DNA of 24,492 nucleotides from Thermoplasmata archaeon. GTDB taxonomy: Archaea > Thermoplasmatota > Thermoplasmata > Lutacidiplasmatales > UBA184. Made by a program: the position numbers and the translations under genes. Positions 1-8,096 of this stretch are shown one piece after another (position 1 is the first letter of the stretch; every line of letters begins with the position of its first letter). The notes beneath the pieces are model-generated. The model was not told the origin of the DNA, did not search any database, and saw only the letters and a program-made list of their open reading frames with translations. The stretch covers positions 1 through 24,492 of the forward strand of contig JASHTI010000114.1 of assembly GCA_030040625.1 (NCBI GenBank). Direction: 5' to 3'.

Positions 1-1012
1 CGGCCAGCGCGCTCGCGAGCGCGCCGGGGTCCTCCGGGTCCGCCCGACGGACCGCCGCCTCCGCTCCCTCGCCGAGATCGACCCCGGGGGCCACGACGCA
101 CGGGAGGCCGGCGCGCAGCGCCAGCGCCAGGGCGGCGCTCGGGGCGGGTCCTCGCTCCAGGACGACCCCCACGTCGGCGGCACCGGTGACCGGGGCGAGC
201 GCGGCGGTGTCCCTTCCGGCGATCGCCACGACCCCGGGAGCGGCGGCGTGCGGTACGCCCACCGCCGCGAGCCGGCACCCGACGAACAGCTGCCGCATTC
301 GACCGAACGTCGCGATCACGGCCGGGGGGACCTCCGCGAGCGGCTCGCTCGTGGGGAACATCGCGATGAGCGGGACGTCGTCCGGCACGCCGACGGCCCG
401 GCGGGCGTCGCTGCGGCTCGGGAGCGTGGGGGCCGGGCCGACGGCCGGACTCGCGAGCCGAAGCTGCTCGGCCGAGAGCCCGTACTCGGCGCGGAGCCGG
501 TCGCGGAGGGACGGCGCCGCACAGTAGACCGCCGTGGCCTCGGTGAGCGCCTCCTTCTCCAGGTGGAGGGCGTCCCGGTGCTCGCCCCAGTGGGTGACCC
601 GCGCGCGGATCCGGGCGACCCGTCCGACGCCGGTCTTCGCGGGTGGGGCGTCGCCGCTGAGCGACTGGACGAAGGCGACGACCGGGGCGCCGTGCGGGCG
701 CCCGCCGAGGGCGCCCGCTCCGGCGGGGATGCGCAGCACGATCTCCGCGTTGGCGCGGAGGTGGCGGGCCCCGGAGCGCGCGAGCTCGGCGTCGCCGCGG
801 ACGGTGCCGAGGTGGGCGGTGACCGGCGGGAACGCGGTCGCGCGCACGCCGGTCGGGGCCCCCGGGGCGCCTTCCGGGCCGGGGTAGACGACCTGGACGT
901 CGTGCCCGCGGGCCGCGAGCGCGCCCGCGAGCGCCCAACCCGAGGAGGCCGGATCGTAGAGGTCGGTGGAGGGGGGCCCCGCCGCGAGCACGTCGATCGT
1001 TCGGCGGGCCAT
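1..1012 (-). CDS. Glycosyltransferase, GT4-like (3' end cut by window edge)
   Basis: This reading frame begins at ATG 1012 and runs off the left edge without a stop, giving about 337 visible residues. The N-terminal half looks like a GT-B fold: a beta strand and loop (DVLAAGPPSTD), a small-residue helix (GWALAGALAARGHDVQVVYP), then ERGH-type phrasing typical of family 4 glycosyltransferases. The middle carries EATAVYCAAPSLRDRL, matching the 'adversary helix' before the linker, and an AEQLRLASPAV segment. The C-terminal donor-binding half is present, but the usual E-x7-E motif is not obvious: the expected second Glu before the ALRAGLP helix is a Leu. The donor and acceptor cannot be told from sequence. 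The gene starts 47 nt after the phosphatase-family gene on the same strand, so the two are probably co-transcribed and may act in surface glycan or glycolipid metabolism (inference). Confidence 0.65.
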   Translation of the reverse strand, partial: MARRTIDVLAAGPPSTDLYDPASSGWALAGALAARGHDVQVVYPGPEGAPGAPTGVRATAFPPVTAHLGTVRGDAELARSGARHLRANAEIVLRIPAGAGALGGRPHGAPVVAFVQSLSGDAPPAKTGVGRVARIRARVTHWGEHRDALHLEKEALTEATAVYCAAPSLRDRLRAEYGLSAEQLRLASPAVGPAPTLPSRSDARRAVGVPDDVPLIAMFPTSEPLAEVPPAVIATFGRMRQLFVGCRLAAVGVPHAAAPGVVAIAGRDTAALAPVTGAADVGVVLERGPAPSAALALALRAGLPCVVAPGVDLGEGAEAAVRRADPEDPGALASALA

Positions 1013-1059
1013 CGGTCCCGGAGCGCCGGGACCCCCCCAAAAGCCGTTCGCTCGACTGC

Positions 1060-2562
1060 CTACGCCGCGAACCCGGCGGCCGGAGCGAACGAGCGCGGGG
1101 CGAGCTCCGCCGGAGGGGTCTGTCCCATCAACTGGAGGATCGTCGGCGCGAGGTCGGTGAGCTGCCGGGGGACCCCCGGCCGCAGCACCGGCGCCCCGTC
1201 GCCGGCCGCGATCAGGATCCCCTCCATCCGGTGCGTCCCGGTCCCGTAGAAGAACCGGGGCCGCTCCTTGACGAGGGGCCGATCGTAGCGGAAGTCCATG
1301 CGGGACTCGGTCGCCATCCCGTCGATGCGGAGGAGCAGCGCCGGGGCCCGGTCGAACGTGCCGCCCCGGTAGAGCCGGGACGGTTCGAAGACCTCGATCC
1401 GCGCGTCCCGGAAGCTGGCGAGTCGCCCGCGGAGGTCGTCGACGATCGCGCGGCCGCGATCGGCGTCGATCGACGGATTGTAGCGGTTCAGGTAGATCCC
1501 TTCGGGGACCGGATACGAGTAGGCGAGCGTCCGCTTCCAGTCGATCCGCGGCGCCGCCTGCTCGAAGGAGGTCGACCCGCCGACGAACCGCTGGACCCCG
1601 GCCATCGCCGGGCGTCGAAGGACATCGGCGATCGGCCGGCCGGCCCAGCGGCCGACGGCGAACCGCTGGGAGGCGAAGAGGAGCCGGGAGACGAGGCGGC
1701 GGCCGTCCAGCCGGTCGCCGTTCACGAACGACAGGAACCCTTCCTGGGCGAGCCAGCGGTTCGTCAGGAAGTCGGAGCGGACCGCCCCGTGGCCGTGGTC
1801 GGAGACGACGAACGTCGTCGCCGGGCCGCCGGCTTCCTGGAACGCCCGGTGGACCTCCGCGCAGCCGGCATCGACCGCCGACCAGAAACGACGGAGGTCG
1901 GCCGGGATCTCCGCGACCGGTCGCGCGAGCTCGTCCCAGAGCTGGTGCTCGACCCGGTCGGTCTCGCGGAACAGCACGAACAGGAAGTCCGGCCGCTCGC
2001 GCTCGGTCAGCACGGCGGCGGTGCGCGCGCGGGAGGCGATCGCGCGGGTCGCCTCGGCGAGCCACGCCTCCCGCTCGGCGATGCGGTAGACCGGTAGCTC
2101 GCCCGGGTACGGGCAGCCGAGCGCCCGCTCGACCTCGCGCCGGAGCCCTTCCGGGTACGTCGTCGAGGCGTCGGAGAAGAACCCGGGCAGGAGAAAGCCG
2201 TGCACCGGGTAGCCCCGCCCGAGGGGCAGGTTGAGGACGCCGACCTTGTGGCCCGCGCGCGACAGCCGATCCCAGAACGCTTCGAACGGCCGGAACGTCC
2301 GCACCAGGCGGGCCTTCCCCGGTCCGCCGTCCGGCTCCATGAAGCCGTAGATCCCGAGCTCGCCGGGGTCCCGGCCGGTGGCGAACGAGTACCACGCCGG
2401 GATGGTCTTCGCCGGGTACACCGACTCCAGCGTCGTCCGGCTGCCGCTGCGCGCGAGCTGCCGGAGGAACGGCATGTCGCCGGCCTCCATCAGCGGGTCG
2501 AGCAGGTCGAACGTCCCGCCGTCGAGGCCCAGGACGAGCACGCGGCGGGTCCGATCGCTCAT
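1060..2562 (-). CDS. Alkaline phosphatase superfamily protein (type I phosphodiesterase/nucleotide pyrophosphatase)
   Basis: A 500-residue protein with the metal-site layout of the phosphodiesterase/nucleotide pyrophosphatase branch of the alkaline phosphatase superfamily. It has LGLDGGTFD (Asp14), a nucleophile segment PAKTIPAW (Thr53), TDRVEH (Asp202, His206), SDHGHG (Asp255, His256) and a late His in GTGTHRMEG (His444). All expected ligands for two metal ions are present, so it should be an active phosphoester hydrolase or transferase. No signal peptide is seen at the N-terminus (MSDRTRRVLVLGL), which suggests a cytoplasmic location. The substrate is unknown; relatives cleave nucleotide-sugars, phosphodiesters or lipid head groups. 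The start ATG 2562 lies about 40 nt after a TATA-like element, and a glycosyltransferase gene follows at once, which suggests a carbohydrate or lipid role (inference). Confidence 0.85.
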   Translation of the reverse strand: MSDRTRRVLVLGLDGGTFDLLDPLMEAGDMPFLRQLARSGSRTTLESVYPAKTIPAWYSFATGRDPGELGIYGFMEPDGGPGKARLVRTFRPFEAFWDRLSRAGHKVGVLNLPLGRGYPVHGFLLPGFFSDASTTYPEGLRREVERALGCPYPGELPVYRIAEREAWLAEATRAIASRARTAAVLTERERPDFLFVLFRETDRVEHQLWDELARPVAEIPADLRRFWSAVDAGCAEVHRAFQEAGGPATTFVVSDHGHGAVRSDFLTNRWLAQEGFLSFVNGDRLDGRRLVSRLLFASQRFAVGRWAGRPIADVLRRPAMAGVQRFVGGSTSFEQAAPRIDWKRTLAYSYPVPEGIYLNRYNPSIDADRGRAIVDDLRGRLASFRDARIEVFEPSRLYRGGTFDRAPALLLRIDGMATESRMDFRYDRPLVKERPRFFYGTGTHRMEGILIAAGDGAPVLRPGVPRQLTDLAPTILQLMGQTPPAELAPRSFAPAAGFAA

Positions 2563-2601
2563 CCGCCGCGCACCGCGCCCCTCAGTCCCAGCCCTTCGGC
2601 C

Positions 2602-2609
2602 GATATATG
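2602..2609 (-). promoter_or_regulatory. TATA-like element upstream of the phosphatase-family gene
   Basis: On the minus strand the 75-bp gap after fttA contains CATATATC, the only AT-rich stretch in it. Its centre is about 43 nt upstream of ATG 2562, which would place the transcription start near 2579 and give a leader of about 16 nt. The match to an archaeal TATA box is by eye; no BRE was scored. Confidence 0.5.
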
Positions 2610-2637
2610 ACGCTACGTCCCGTCCCGCGGGGCGCCG

Positions 2638-4542
2638 TCACAACAGACGGACGGTCTCGAGGTTGTACGGCAGGCGCGACTCGACGCCGAAGCGCTTGTG
2701 CAGGCTCGAGCAGAGGTCGATCGCCTTCGACTCCTCGCCGTGGTTCAGGAGGATCCGCTGGGGGCGGGGATCGAGCGAGGCGACGAAGTTCATCAGCTGC
2801 GTCCGGTCGGAGTGCCCGCTGAACCCCTCGATCGTGGCGATCTCGAGCTTGACCGGCACCGACGCCTGGCGCGAGCCGTCCAGGAAGTTCGCCTCCGACA
2901 GGCCCCGCTGGAGGCGCCGGCCGAACGTCCCCTCCGCCTGGTAGCCGACGAACAGAAGGCCGTTCTTCTCCTCGGGGGCCCAGGCCCGGAAGTACTCCAT
3001 CACCGGGCCTCCGCTCATCATCCCGCTGGTCGCCAGCACGATGCACGGCTCCTTCGCATCGAGGATGCCGCTCCGCATCTGGCCGGAGTCGACGCGGCGG
3101 AAGATGTCGGCCAGGAACGGGTTGTCGCCCTGCTGGAAGATCTGCGTCCGGAGCTGGCTGTTGAGGAACTCCGGGTAGGCGGTGTGGATCGCCGTCGCCT
3201 CGAAGATCATCCCGTCCAGGTAGACCGGCACGCGCGGGATCTTGCCGGCCCGCATCCGCTCCTCGAGGACGAGCATCACCTCCTGGGATCGGCCGACGGC
3301 GAAGACCGGCACGATCAGCTTGCCGCCGCGGCCGAGGATGTTCGAGACGAGCGAGCTGAACTGGTCGGTCGCCTGCTGGCGCGTCGGCTGGACGTCCCGG
3401 AACCCGCCGTACGTGGACTCGAGCACGAGCGTCTCCAGGCGCGGGAAGCGGTTCGTCGCGGGGTTGAACAGCCAGCTCCGCTCGAACTTGATGTCGCCGG
3501 AGTAGGCGAGGTTGTGGTCCCCGTCGCCGAGGTGGAAGTGGCAGATCGACGAGCCGAGGATGTGGCCGGCGTTGTGCAGCGTGAGCCGGATGTCCGGCGC
3601 GATGTCGGTCGTCTCGCCCCAGCGCAGCGGGACCGTCCGGGTCACGAGATCGCGGACGTGCGAGGAGTCGTACAGGCCCCGGCGCGCCTCCTGGTTGACG
3701 ACCTTGATGGCGTCCAGGAGCATGAGCGTCATCAGGTCGCGGGTCGGGGCCGTGCAGTAGATCGGCCCCTTGTAGCCGTACTTCAGCAGGACCGGGACGA
3801 GACCGCAGTGGTCGAGGTGGGCGTGCGTGATGACGACCGCGTCCAGCGAGTCGAGCGGGAGCAGTTCGGGGGCGCTCAGGAACGGCGTCCGGTCCGAGCC
3901 GGGGTCGAGGCCGCAGTCGATCAGGATCTTCGAGTTCTGCGTCGTCAGCAGGTGGGCGCTCCGGCCGACCTCGCGGTAGCCGCCGAGGGCCGTGGAGCGG
4001 GCCCAGAGCTTCTCGGGCAGCGGGTCGCGCGCGATCCGCGTGCCGACCTTCTTGAGGAAGCTGCGGCGCTCGTCGAACGAGTTGCGGAGGTGGATGCGGA
4101 CCTCCTCGACGGTCTTGGACGGGATCGGGGGGGTCCGGACGACGGTCGGCACCCAGCCGATCTTGCGTTTCAGGTCGTTGAGGACCGAGCCGCCGCGGCC
4201 GATCGCCGCGCCGGGGTTCGCCGCCTCGATGGAGACCTCCCCGGTCTCCGGCTCGAAGAACAGCTGCGTCAGCTCCGCCTCGGCGGGCAGGACCTCCCGG
4301 ATCACCTTCTCGGCCTCCTTCGGGTCGATCAGCGTCGCCGGGTCGCTCCGGACGAGGACGCGCCGGTGCAGGCGCTGCGCGACCTGCCGGAGGTAGTCGC
4401 CGCCCGAGAGGAACGAGTCGAGCTGCTTGGTGTAGACGACGACGTGCGGGCCTTCCAGCTCGATGTCCGTGACCTCGACGGTCTCGGGCAAGACCTCCTT
4501 CAGGGCCTGCTTTGTTTGCTCTAGGAGCGAGTCGAAACTCAT
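2638..4542 (-). CDS. fttA: KH-domain beta-CASP ribonuclease / transcription termination factor aCPSF1 (FttA)
   Basis: A 634-residue archaeal CPSF73 homologue. About 180 N-terminal residues form the tandem KH region, with a GxxG-type loop (AIGRGG, near residue 115). The metallo-beta-lactamase core follows, with the zinc motif THAHLDH (about residues 239-245) and later SGDIKF. The beta-CASP part contains ESTYGG, ATSGMMSGG and the C-terminal histidines in SGHSD and LNHGEE. This family is the general archaeal 3'-end factor: it cleaves nascent RNA at U-rich sites and terminates transcription together with Spt4/5 and RNA polymerase. I chose ATG 4542; an in-frame GTG two codons upstream (4548) is possible. 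It lies 58 bp after psmB with no visible TATA box between them, so it is probably co-transcribed with psmB. The psmB-aCPSF1 pairing also occurs in other euryarchaea. Confidence 0.95.
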   Translation of the reverse strand: MSFDSLLEQTKQALKEVLPETVEVTDIELEGPHVVVYTKQLDSFLSGGDYLRQVAQRLHRRVLVRSDPATLIDPKEAEKVIREVLPAEAELTQLFFEPETGEVSIEAANPGAAIGRGGSVLNDLKRKIGWVPTVVRTPPIPSKTVEEVRIHLRNSFDERRSFLKKVGTRIARDPLPEKLWARSTALGGYREVGRSAHLLTTQNSKILIDCGLDPGSDRTPFLSAPELLPLDSLDAVVITHAHLDHCGLVPVLLKYGYKGPIYCTAPTRDLMTLMLLDAIKVVNQEARRGLYDSSHVRDLVTRTVPLRWGETTDIAPDIRLTLHNAGHILGSSICHFHLGDGDHNLAYSGDIKFERSWLFNPATNRFPRLETLVLESTYGGFRDVQPTRQQATDQFSSLVSNILGRGGKLIVPVFAVGRSQEVMLVLEERMRAGKIPRVPVYLDGMIFEATAIHTAYPEFLNSQLRTQIFQQGDNPFLADIFRRVDSGQMRSGILDAKEPCIVLATSGMMSGGPVMEYFRAWAPEEKNGLLFVGYQAEGTFGRRLQRGLSEANFLDGSRQASVPVKLEIATIEGFSGHSDRTQLMNFVASLDPRPQRILLNHGEESKAIDLCSSLHKRFGVESRLPYNLETVRLL

Positions 4543-4575
4543 CCACACAGGGAAGCGGTTGGGCGGAACGGGTTG

Positions 4576-4597
4576 GAAGCGGTCCCGAGACCGCTTC
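4576..4597 (-). terminator. 9-bp perfect hairpin in the psmB-fttA gap
   Basis: GAAGCGGTC and its exact reverse complement GACCGCTTC flank a CCGA tetraloop, 3 nt past the psmB stop codon. The 9-mer GGAAGCGGT recurs at 4551-4559, just before the fttA start, giving a direct repeat with a 24-nt period next to the hairpin. No U-tract follows on the minus strand, so a bacterial-type intrinsic terminator is unlikely. An mRNA-stability, processing or leader element for fttA is equally plausible. Confidence 0.4.
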
Positions 4598-4600
4598 GCT

Positions 4601-5293
4601 CTACGGGGCGGGCGGAGGCAACGGTATCTTGAGCGCCTTCAGGCGTTTATTAATTTCGTCCTCGGAGAGCTCGCGGTACTCCTTGGGCGTGATGACGTTC
4701 ACGAGGTAGCCGTCGCCGCTGGCGCTGTCGCGCTTCATCGCCGCCGTCAGGCCCCGCAGGGCGAGGTCGACCGCGTCCGAGCTCGAGATGTCGCGGGAGT
4801 AGCTCTCCTCGACGAGCCCGTAGGCGAACGGCGAACCGGAGCCGACGGAGACGAACCGGTCCTCCATGCAGCCGCCCGCCGGGTCGACCGAGAAGAGGTG
4901 GCCCCCCTTGCCGTCGACGCCGCCGACGATCAGCCAGGCGAGGTACGGGTAGTAGCGGTTGCCGGAGAGGATGTTCGCGAGGAGCGTCGCGGCCCCCTCG
5001 GTGCTGAGCGGGGCGCTGCGCCGCAGGCGGTAGAGGGAGACCTCGGCGCGGAGGTAGCGGGCCAGCACCTGGGCGTCGCCGACGTAGCCGGCGATCGTGA
5101 TCCCGAGGTTCTGATCGATCTTGAACAGCTTCTGCGCCGTCTTGCTCGAGATCATGTTGCCGGCGGTCGCCCGGCGCTCGGTGGCGAGCACGACGCCGTC
5201 GCGCGCGACCATCCCGATCGTCGTCGTGCCGGTCTTGAGCCGGTCCTCCGGCGAGAGGTCGAGACCGCGCAGGGGGCCCGGGGCTGCCTGCAT
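4601..5293 (-). CDS. psmB: Proteasome beta subunit (20S, threonine protease)
   Basis: A 230-residue archaeal 20S proteasome beta subunit. A short propeptide of about 22 residues ends in KTG, so autocleavage should expose the catalytic threonine of TTTIG. Mature residue 17 is Glu in ATERRATAG, and the catalytic Lys33 equivalent is in SSKTAQK. The conserved GYVGDAQ, YYPYLAWLIVGG, GSGSPFAYG and KRDSASG blocks are all present and the length is normal. The product forms the inner heptameric rings that degrade substrates fed by PAN or Cdc48-like ATPases. ATG 5293 is chosen over a GTG one codon upstream because a good TATA box sits about 30 nt before it, implying an almost leaderless mRNA. The alpha subunit gene is not in the window. 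fttA follows on the same strand. Confidence 0.97.
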   Translation of the reverse strand: MQAAPGPLRGLDLSPEDRLKTGTTTIGMVARDGVVLATERRATAGNMISSKTAQKLFKIDQNLGITIAGYVGDAQVLARYLRAEVSLYRLRRSAPLSTEGAATLLANILSGNRYYPYLAWLIVGGVDGKGGHLFSVDPAGGCMEDRFVSVGSGSPFAYGLVEESYSRDISSSDAVDLALRGLTAAMKRDSASGDGYLVNVITPKEYRELSEDEINKRLKALKIPLPPPAP

Positions 5294-5319
5294 CACAATC
5301 GCCGGCGCGGACCCGGGCG

Positions 5320-5330
5320 CGCTATATAAG
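5320..5330 (-). promoter_or_regulatory. TATA box of psmB(-fttA)
   Basis: The minus strand reads CTTATATAGC here, the clearest TATA box in the window. The distance of about 32 nt from its centre to ATG 5293 predicts a start of transcription only a few nucleotides before the start codon. The region is shared with the divergent sdh operon. Confidence 0.65.
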
Positions 5331-5374
5331 GGCGCCCGGAGCGATTACGCCGGGACCACCGACGAACCCGTTTT

Positions 5375-5395
5375 CGTCGCGGTGCCGGCGCGACG
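5375..5395. promoter_or_regulatory. Inverted repeat in the psmB/sdhA divergent promoter region (possible operator)
   Basis: CGTCGCG and its exact reverse complement CGCGACG are separated by 7 nt. The site lies between the psmB TATA box and the TATA-like GGTTATAGG before sdhA, where a dimeric regulator could bind. In DNA this GC-rich, 7-bp arms are not rare, so this is only a candidate. Confidence 0.25.
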
Positions 5396-5407
5396 CGGGC
5401 GGGACGG

Positions 5408-5417
5408 GGTTATAGGC
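5408..5417 (+). promoter_or_regulatory. TATA-like element of the sdh operon
   Basis: GGTTATAGG is centred about 30 nt before ATG 5443, the spacing expected for a leaderless archaeal transcript. It is weaker than the psmB box. No Shine-Dalgarno sequence is evident before sdhA, which fits leaderless translation. Confidence 0.45.
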
Positions 5418-5442
5418 CGCCGTCGCTCGCCGGGCCGTACCC

Positions 5443-7125
5443 ATGCTGCGCCACGACGTCGTGGTGGTCGGCGCCGGCCTCGCCGGCCAGCGCGCCGCCC
5501 TCGCCGCGATCGAGGCGGGGCGCGACGTGGCGATCGTCTCGAAGCTCCACCCGCTCCGCTCACACTCCGGGGCGGCCCAGGGCGGCATCAACGCCGCGGT
5601 CGGGGCCGAGGATTCGGTCGACACCCACATCTTCGACACGGTGAAGGGCTCCGACTACCTCGGCGACCAGGACGCGATCGAGTTCTTCTGCCGCGAGGCG
5701 GGCCCGATCGTCGTCGAGATGGAGCACTTCGGCACGATCTTCAGCCGGTCGGACGACGGTTCGCTCGCCCGGCGCCCGTTCGGCGGCGCCCATTTCCCGC
5801 GGACGATCTACGCCGCGGACCGGACCGGCCTCGCGCTCTTGCAGGCGCTCTGGGAGCGGCTCGGCAGCGAGCGGCTGACGCTCTACGCCGAGTGGGATCT
5901 CGTCGACCTGGTCGTCCGCGACGGCCGCGTGCACGGCCTGGTGGCGTTCGACCGCACGAGCGGGGAGTTCGCGGAGATCGCCGCGAAGGCGGTCGTGCTG
6001 GCGACCGGCCCGGCCGGCCGGGTCTACGCGAAGACGACCAACGCGCACAGCTGCACGGGGGACGGGATCGCCGCCGCCTACGCGGCCGGGGCGTTCCTCA
6101 AGGACATGGAGTTCGTCCAGTTCCACCCGACGGCGCTGCTCGAGTCGAGCATCCTGATCACCGAAGGGGCCCGCGGCGAGGGCGGGCTGCTGAAGAACGC
6201 CTCCGGCGAGCAATTCATGGTCCGCTACGCCCCGCACGTCAAGGAGCTCGCCTCGCGCGATGTCGTCTCGCGCGCCATCGTCACCGAGGTGAAGGAGGGC
6301 CGGGGGTTCTCCGGCCCGTTCGGCGGCTACGTCCACCTCGAGCTCATGCACCTCGGGCGGGAGCGGGTCGAGTCGCGCCTCACCGAGATCTGCGACTTCG
6401 CCCGCCGGTTCGCCGGGATCGATCCGGTCACCGAGCCGATCCCCGTCTACCCGGCCCAGCACTACATGATGGGCGGGATCGGGACGGACATCCACGGGGC
6501 GACGAACCTCACGGGGCTGTACGCCGCCGGCGAGGCGGCGTGCGTCTCGATCCACGGGGCGAACCGTCTCGGCGGGAACTCGTTGCTCGAGACGCTCGTC
6601 TTCGGCCGCGAGGCCGGGCGGGCCGCGGCCGCCTACGCGGCGACCGCCCCGGCGCCGGAGATGCACGCGAGCGATTTGGAGGCGGCGGCCGCCCCGCTGC
6701 GCGCCTGGTCGGCCCGCACGGACGGCGAGGATCCGTCCACGCTGCGGACCGAGATGCAACGGACGATGGAGGAGTGCGCGGGGATCTACCGCGACGCCGC
6801 CGGCATGCTGGAGGGGATCCAGCGCCTCCGCGCCCTCCGCGCCCGCTTCGAGAAGGTGCGCGTCGTCGACCGCTCGCCGGTCTACAATCTCAACCTCACC
6901 GACGCGCTGGAGACCGGGCACCTCCTCGAGCTCGCCGAGGTGATCCTGGTCGGCGCCTACGCGCGGACGGAGAGCCGCGGGGCCCACGCGCGCACGGACT
7001 TCCCGAAGCGGGACGACGCGCGCTGGATGCGCCACACGCTCGCGCGACGGACCCCGACCGGGCCCGCGCTCGACTACGCCCCGGTCGCCTTCACCCGGTT
7101 CGAGCCGACGGAGCGGGTCTACTGA
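5443..7125 (+). CDS. sdhA: Succinate dehydrogenase/fumarate reductase flavoprotein subunit
   Basis: A 560-residue flavoprotein that oxidises succinate to fumarate or does the reverse. The Rossmann FAD motif VVGAGLAGQRAAL starts at residue 8. The covalent-FAD segment SHSGAAQGG contains His41, the expected 8-alpha-histidyl FAD attachment site. Downstream are TNAHSCTGDG, FVQFHPTAL, the catalytic-domain SRDVVSRAI, the HYMMGGI His block and the C-terminal NRLGGNSLLE FAD motif. The length is normal for the family. It starts at ATG 5443 and its TGA overlaps the sdhB ATG (TGATG), so translation is probably coupled. In the TCA cycle the electrons pass to the iron-sulfur subunit encoded next; the acceptor beyond that is uncertain (see the third gene). 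Quinol or a thiol/disulfide carrier are both possible. Confidence 0.95.
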   Translation: MLRHDVVVVGAGLAGQRAALAAIEAGRDVAIVSKLHPLRSHSGAAQGGINAAVGAEDSVDTHIFDTVKGSDYLGDQDAIEFFCREAGPIVVEMEHFGTIFSRSDDGSLARRPFGGAHFPRTIYAADRTGLALLQALWERLGSERLTLYAEWDLVDLVVRDGRVHGLVAFDRTSGEFAEIAAKAVVLATGPAGRVYAKTTNAHSCTGDGIAAAYAAGAFLKDMEFVQFHPTALLESSILITEGARGEGGLLKNASGEQFMVRYAPHVKELASRDVVSRAIVTEVKEGRGFSGPFGGYVHLELMHLGRERVESRLTEICDFARRFAGIDPVTEPIPVYPAQHYMMGGIGTDIHGATNLTGLYAAGEAACVSIHGANRLGGNSLLETLVFGREAGRAAAAYAATAPAPEMHASDLEAAAAPLRAWSARTDGEDPSTLRTEMQRTMEECAGIYRDAAGMLEGIQRLRALRARFEKVRVVDRSPVYNLNLTDALETGHLLELAEVILVGAYARTESRGAHARTDFPKRDDARWMRHTLARRTPTGPALDYAPVAFTRFEPTERVY

Positions 7126-8096
7126 TGCCGACCGCCTCCGCGATCCCGGTCCCGCTCGAGGTCTACCGCTTCCAGCCGGGGGTCGACGCGAAGCCGTCGT
7201 ACCGGCGCTACGAGCTCGAGCTGTCGCCGCACACCCCGGTCCTCTCGGCGCTGCTCAAGGTCCGCGCGGAGGTCGACCCGACGCTCAGCCTGCGCTACAG
7301 CTGCCGAAGCGCGATCTGCGGCTCCTGCGCGATGCGGATCAACTCGAAGAGCCGGCTCGCCTGCGAGACGCCGGTCGGACCGGAGATCGAGCGCCACGGA
7401 CGGATCGTCGTCGAGCCGATGGCGAACCAGCCGGTGATCCGCGATCTCGTCGTCGACCAGGCGTCGTTCTGGAAGGAGTACGAGCGGATCGAGCCGCACT
7501 TGAAGCCGGACCCGCTCCACCCGATGCCGGAGGGCCGGCCCAACCCGATGACGCCGGCCGAGGTCGAGCGCTTCCACGACACCCCGCGCTGCATCGCCTG
7601 CGCGGCCTGCTACTCGGCGTGCCCGGCCGTCGCCGCCGACCCGGCGTTCCCGGGGCCGATGGCGCTCGCGAAGCTCTACCGGTTCGTCGTCGACCCGCGG
7701 GACGGAGCGCACCAGGACCGGCTCGTTCGCATCCAGACGGAGGGGCTCTGGCTCTGCCTCCGTTGCCACCTGTGCACGGAGGCGTGCCCGAAGGACGTCC
7801 GACCGAGCGAGCGGATCCGGGACCTCAAGGAGATGGCGATCGCCGCCCAGGGAGCGACGGAGCACGGCTCACGCCATGCCGTCGGCTTCAAGACGAACAT
7901 CCGCGCCGCCGGGACGCTGAACGAGAGCCGGCTCGTCCGCCAGACGTTCGGGGTCGTCGGCATGCTCCCCCAGCTGCCGCACGGGCTCGCGATCTGGCGG
8001 AAGAAGCCGGAGGTCGCCAAGCGGCCGCGCCCGATCGAGGGGGCCGACGAGCTCGAGAAGATCTACGAGGCGCTGGATCCCGAGGAGCCGCGGTGA
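7125..8096 (+). CDS. sdhB: Succinate dehydrogenase/fumarate reductase iron-sulfur subunit, Hdr/Tfr-like
   Basis: A 323-residue iron-sulfur subunit. The N-terminal ferredoxin domain binds [2Fe-2S] through Cys60, 65, 68 and 80 (CRSAICGSC). The C-terminal domain has two full CxxCxxCxxxCP motifs, CIACAACYSACP (Cys156-166) and CLRCHLCTEACP (Cys211-221). In classical SdhB the second motif lacks its second Cys and holds [3Fe-4S]; here Cys214 is present, so a second [4Fe-4S] is expected, as in the non-classical archaeal type. About 100 further residues form an HdrC-like tail (RLVRQTFG, LPHGLAIWRKKP), making the protein longer than the usual 240-260. The start ATG overlaps the sdhA stop and its own TGA overlaps the next GTG. 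The neighbouring CCG protein suggests the two halves of a TfrB-like partner. Confidence 0.93.
   Translation: MPTASAIPVPLEVYRFQPGVDAKPSYRRYELELSPHTPVLSALLKVRAEVDPTLSLRYSCRSAICGSCAMRINSKSRLACETPVGPEIERHGRIVVEPMANQPVIRDLVVDQASFWKEYERIEPHLKPDPLHPMPEGRPNPMTPAEVERFHDTPRCIACAACYSACPAVAADPAFPGPMALAKLYRFVVDPRDGAHQDRLVRIQTEGLWLCLRCHLCTEACPKDVRPSERIRDLKEMAIAAQGATEHGSRHAVGFKTNIRAAGTLNESRLVRQTFGVVGMLPQLPHGLAIWRKKPEVAKRPRPIEGADELEKIYEALDPEEPR

Noticed and set aside
2698..4524. 608-codon open frame on the plus strand opposite fttA
   Set aside because: It is antisense to a fully recognisable aCPSF1 gene, has the Arg/Asp/Val-rich composition of GC-rich shadow frames and no known motif.
5121..8096. 991-codon frame suggesting a fusion protein ending in SdhB
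   Set aside because: Only the part from ATG 7125 is SdhB; the upstream part lies out of frame inside sdhA and the psmB promoter region and is Arg-rich noise.
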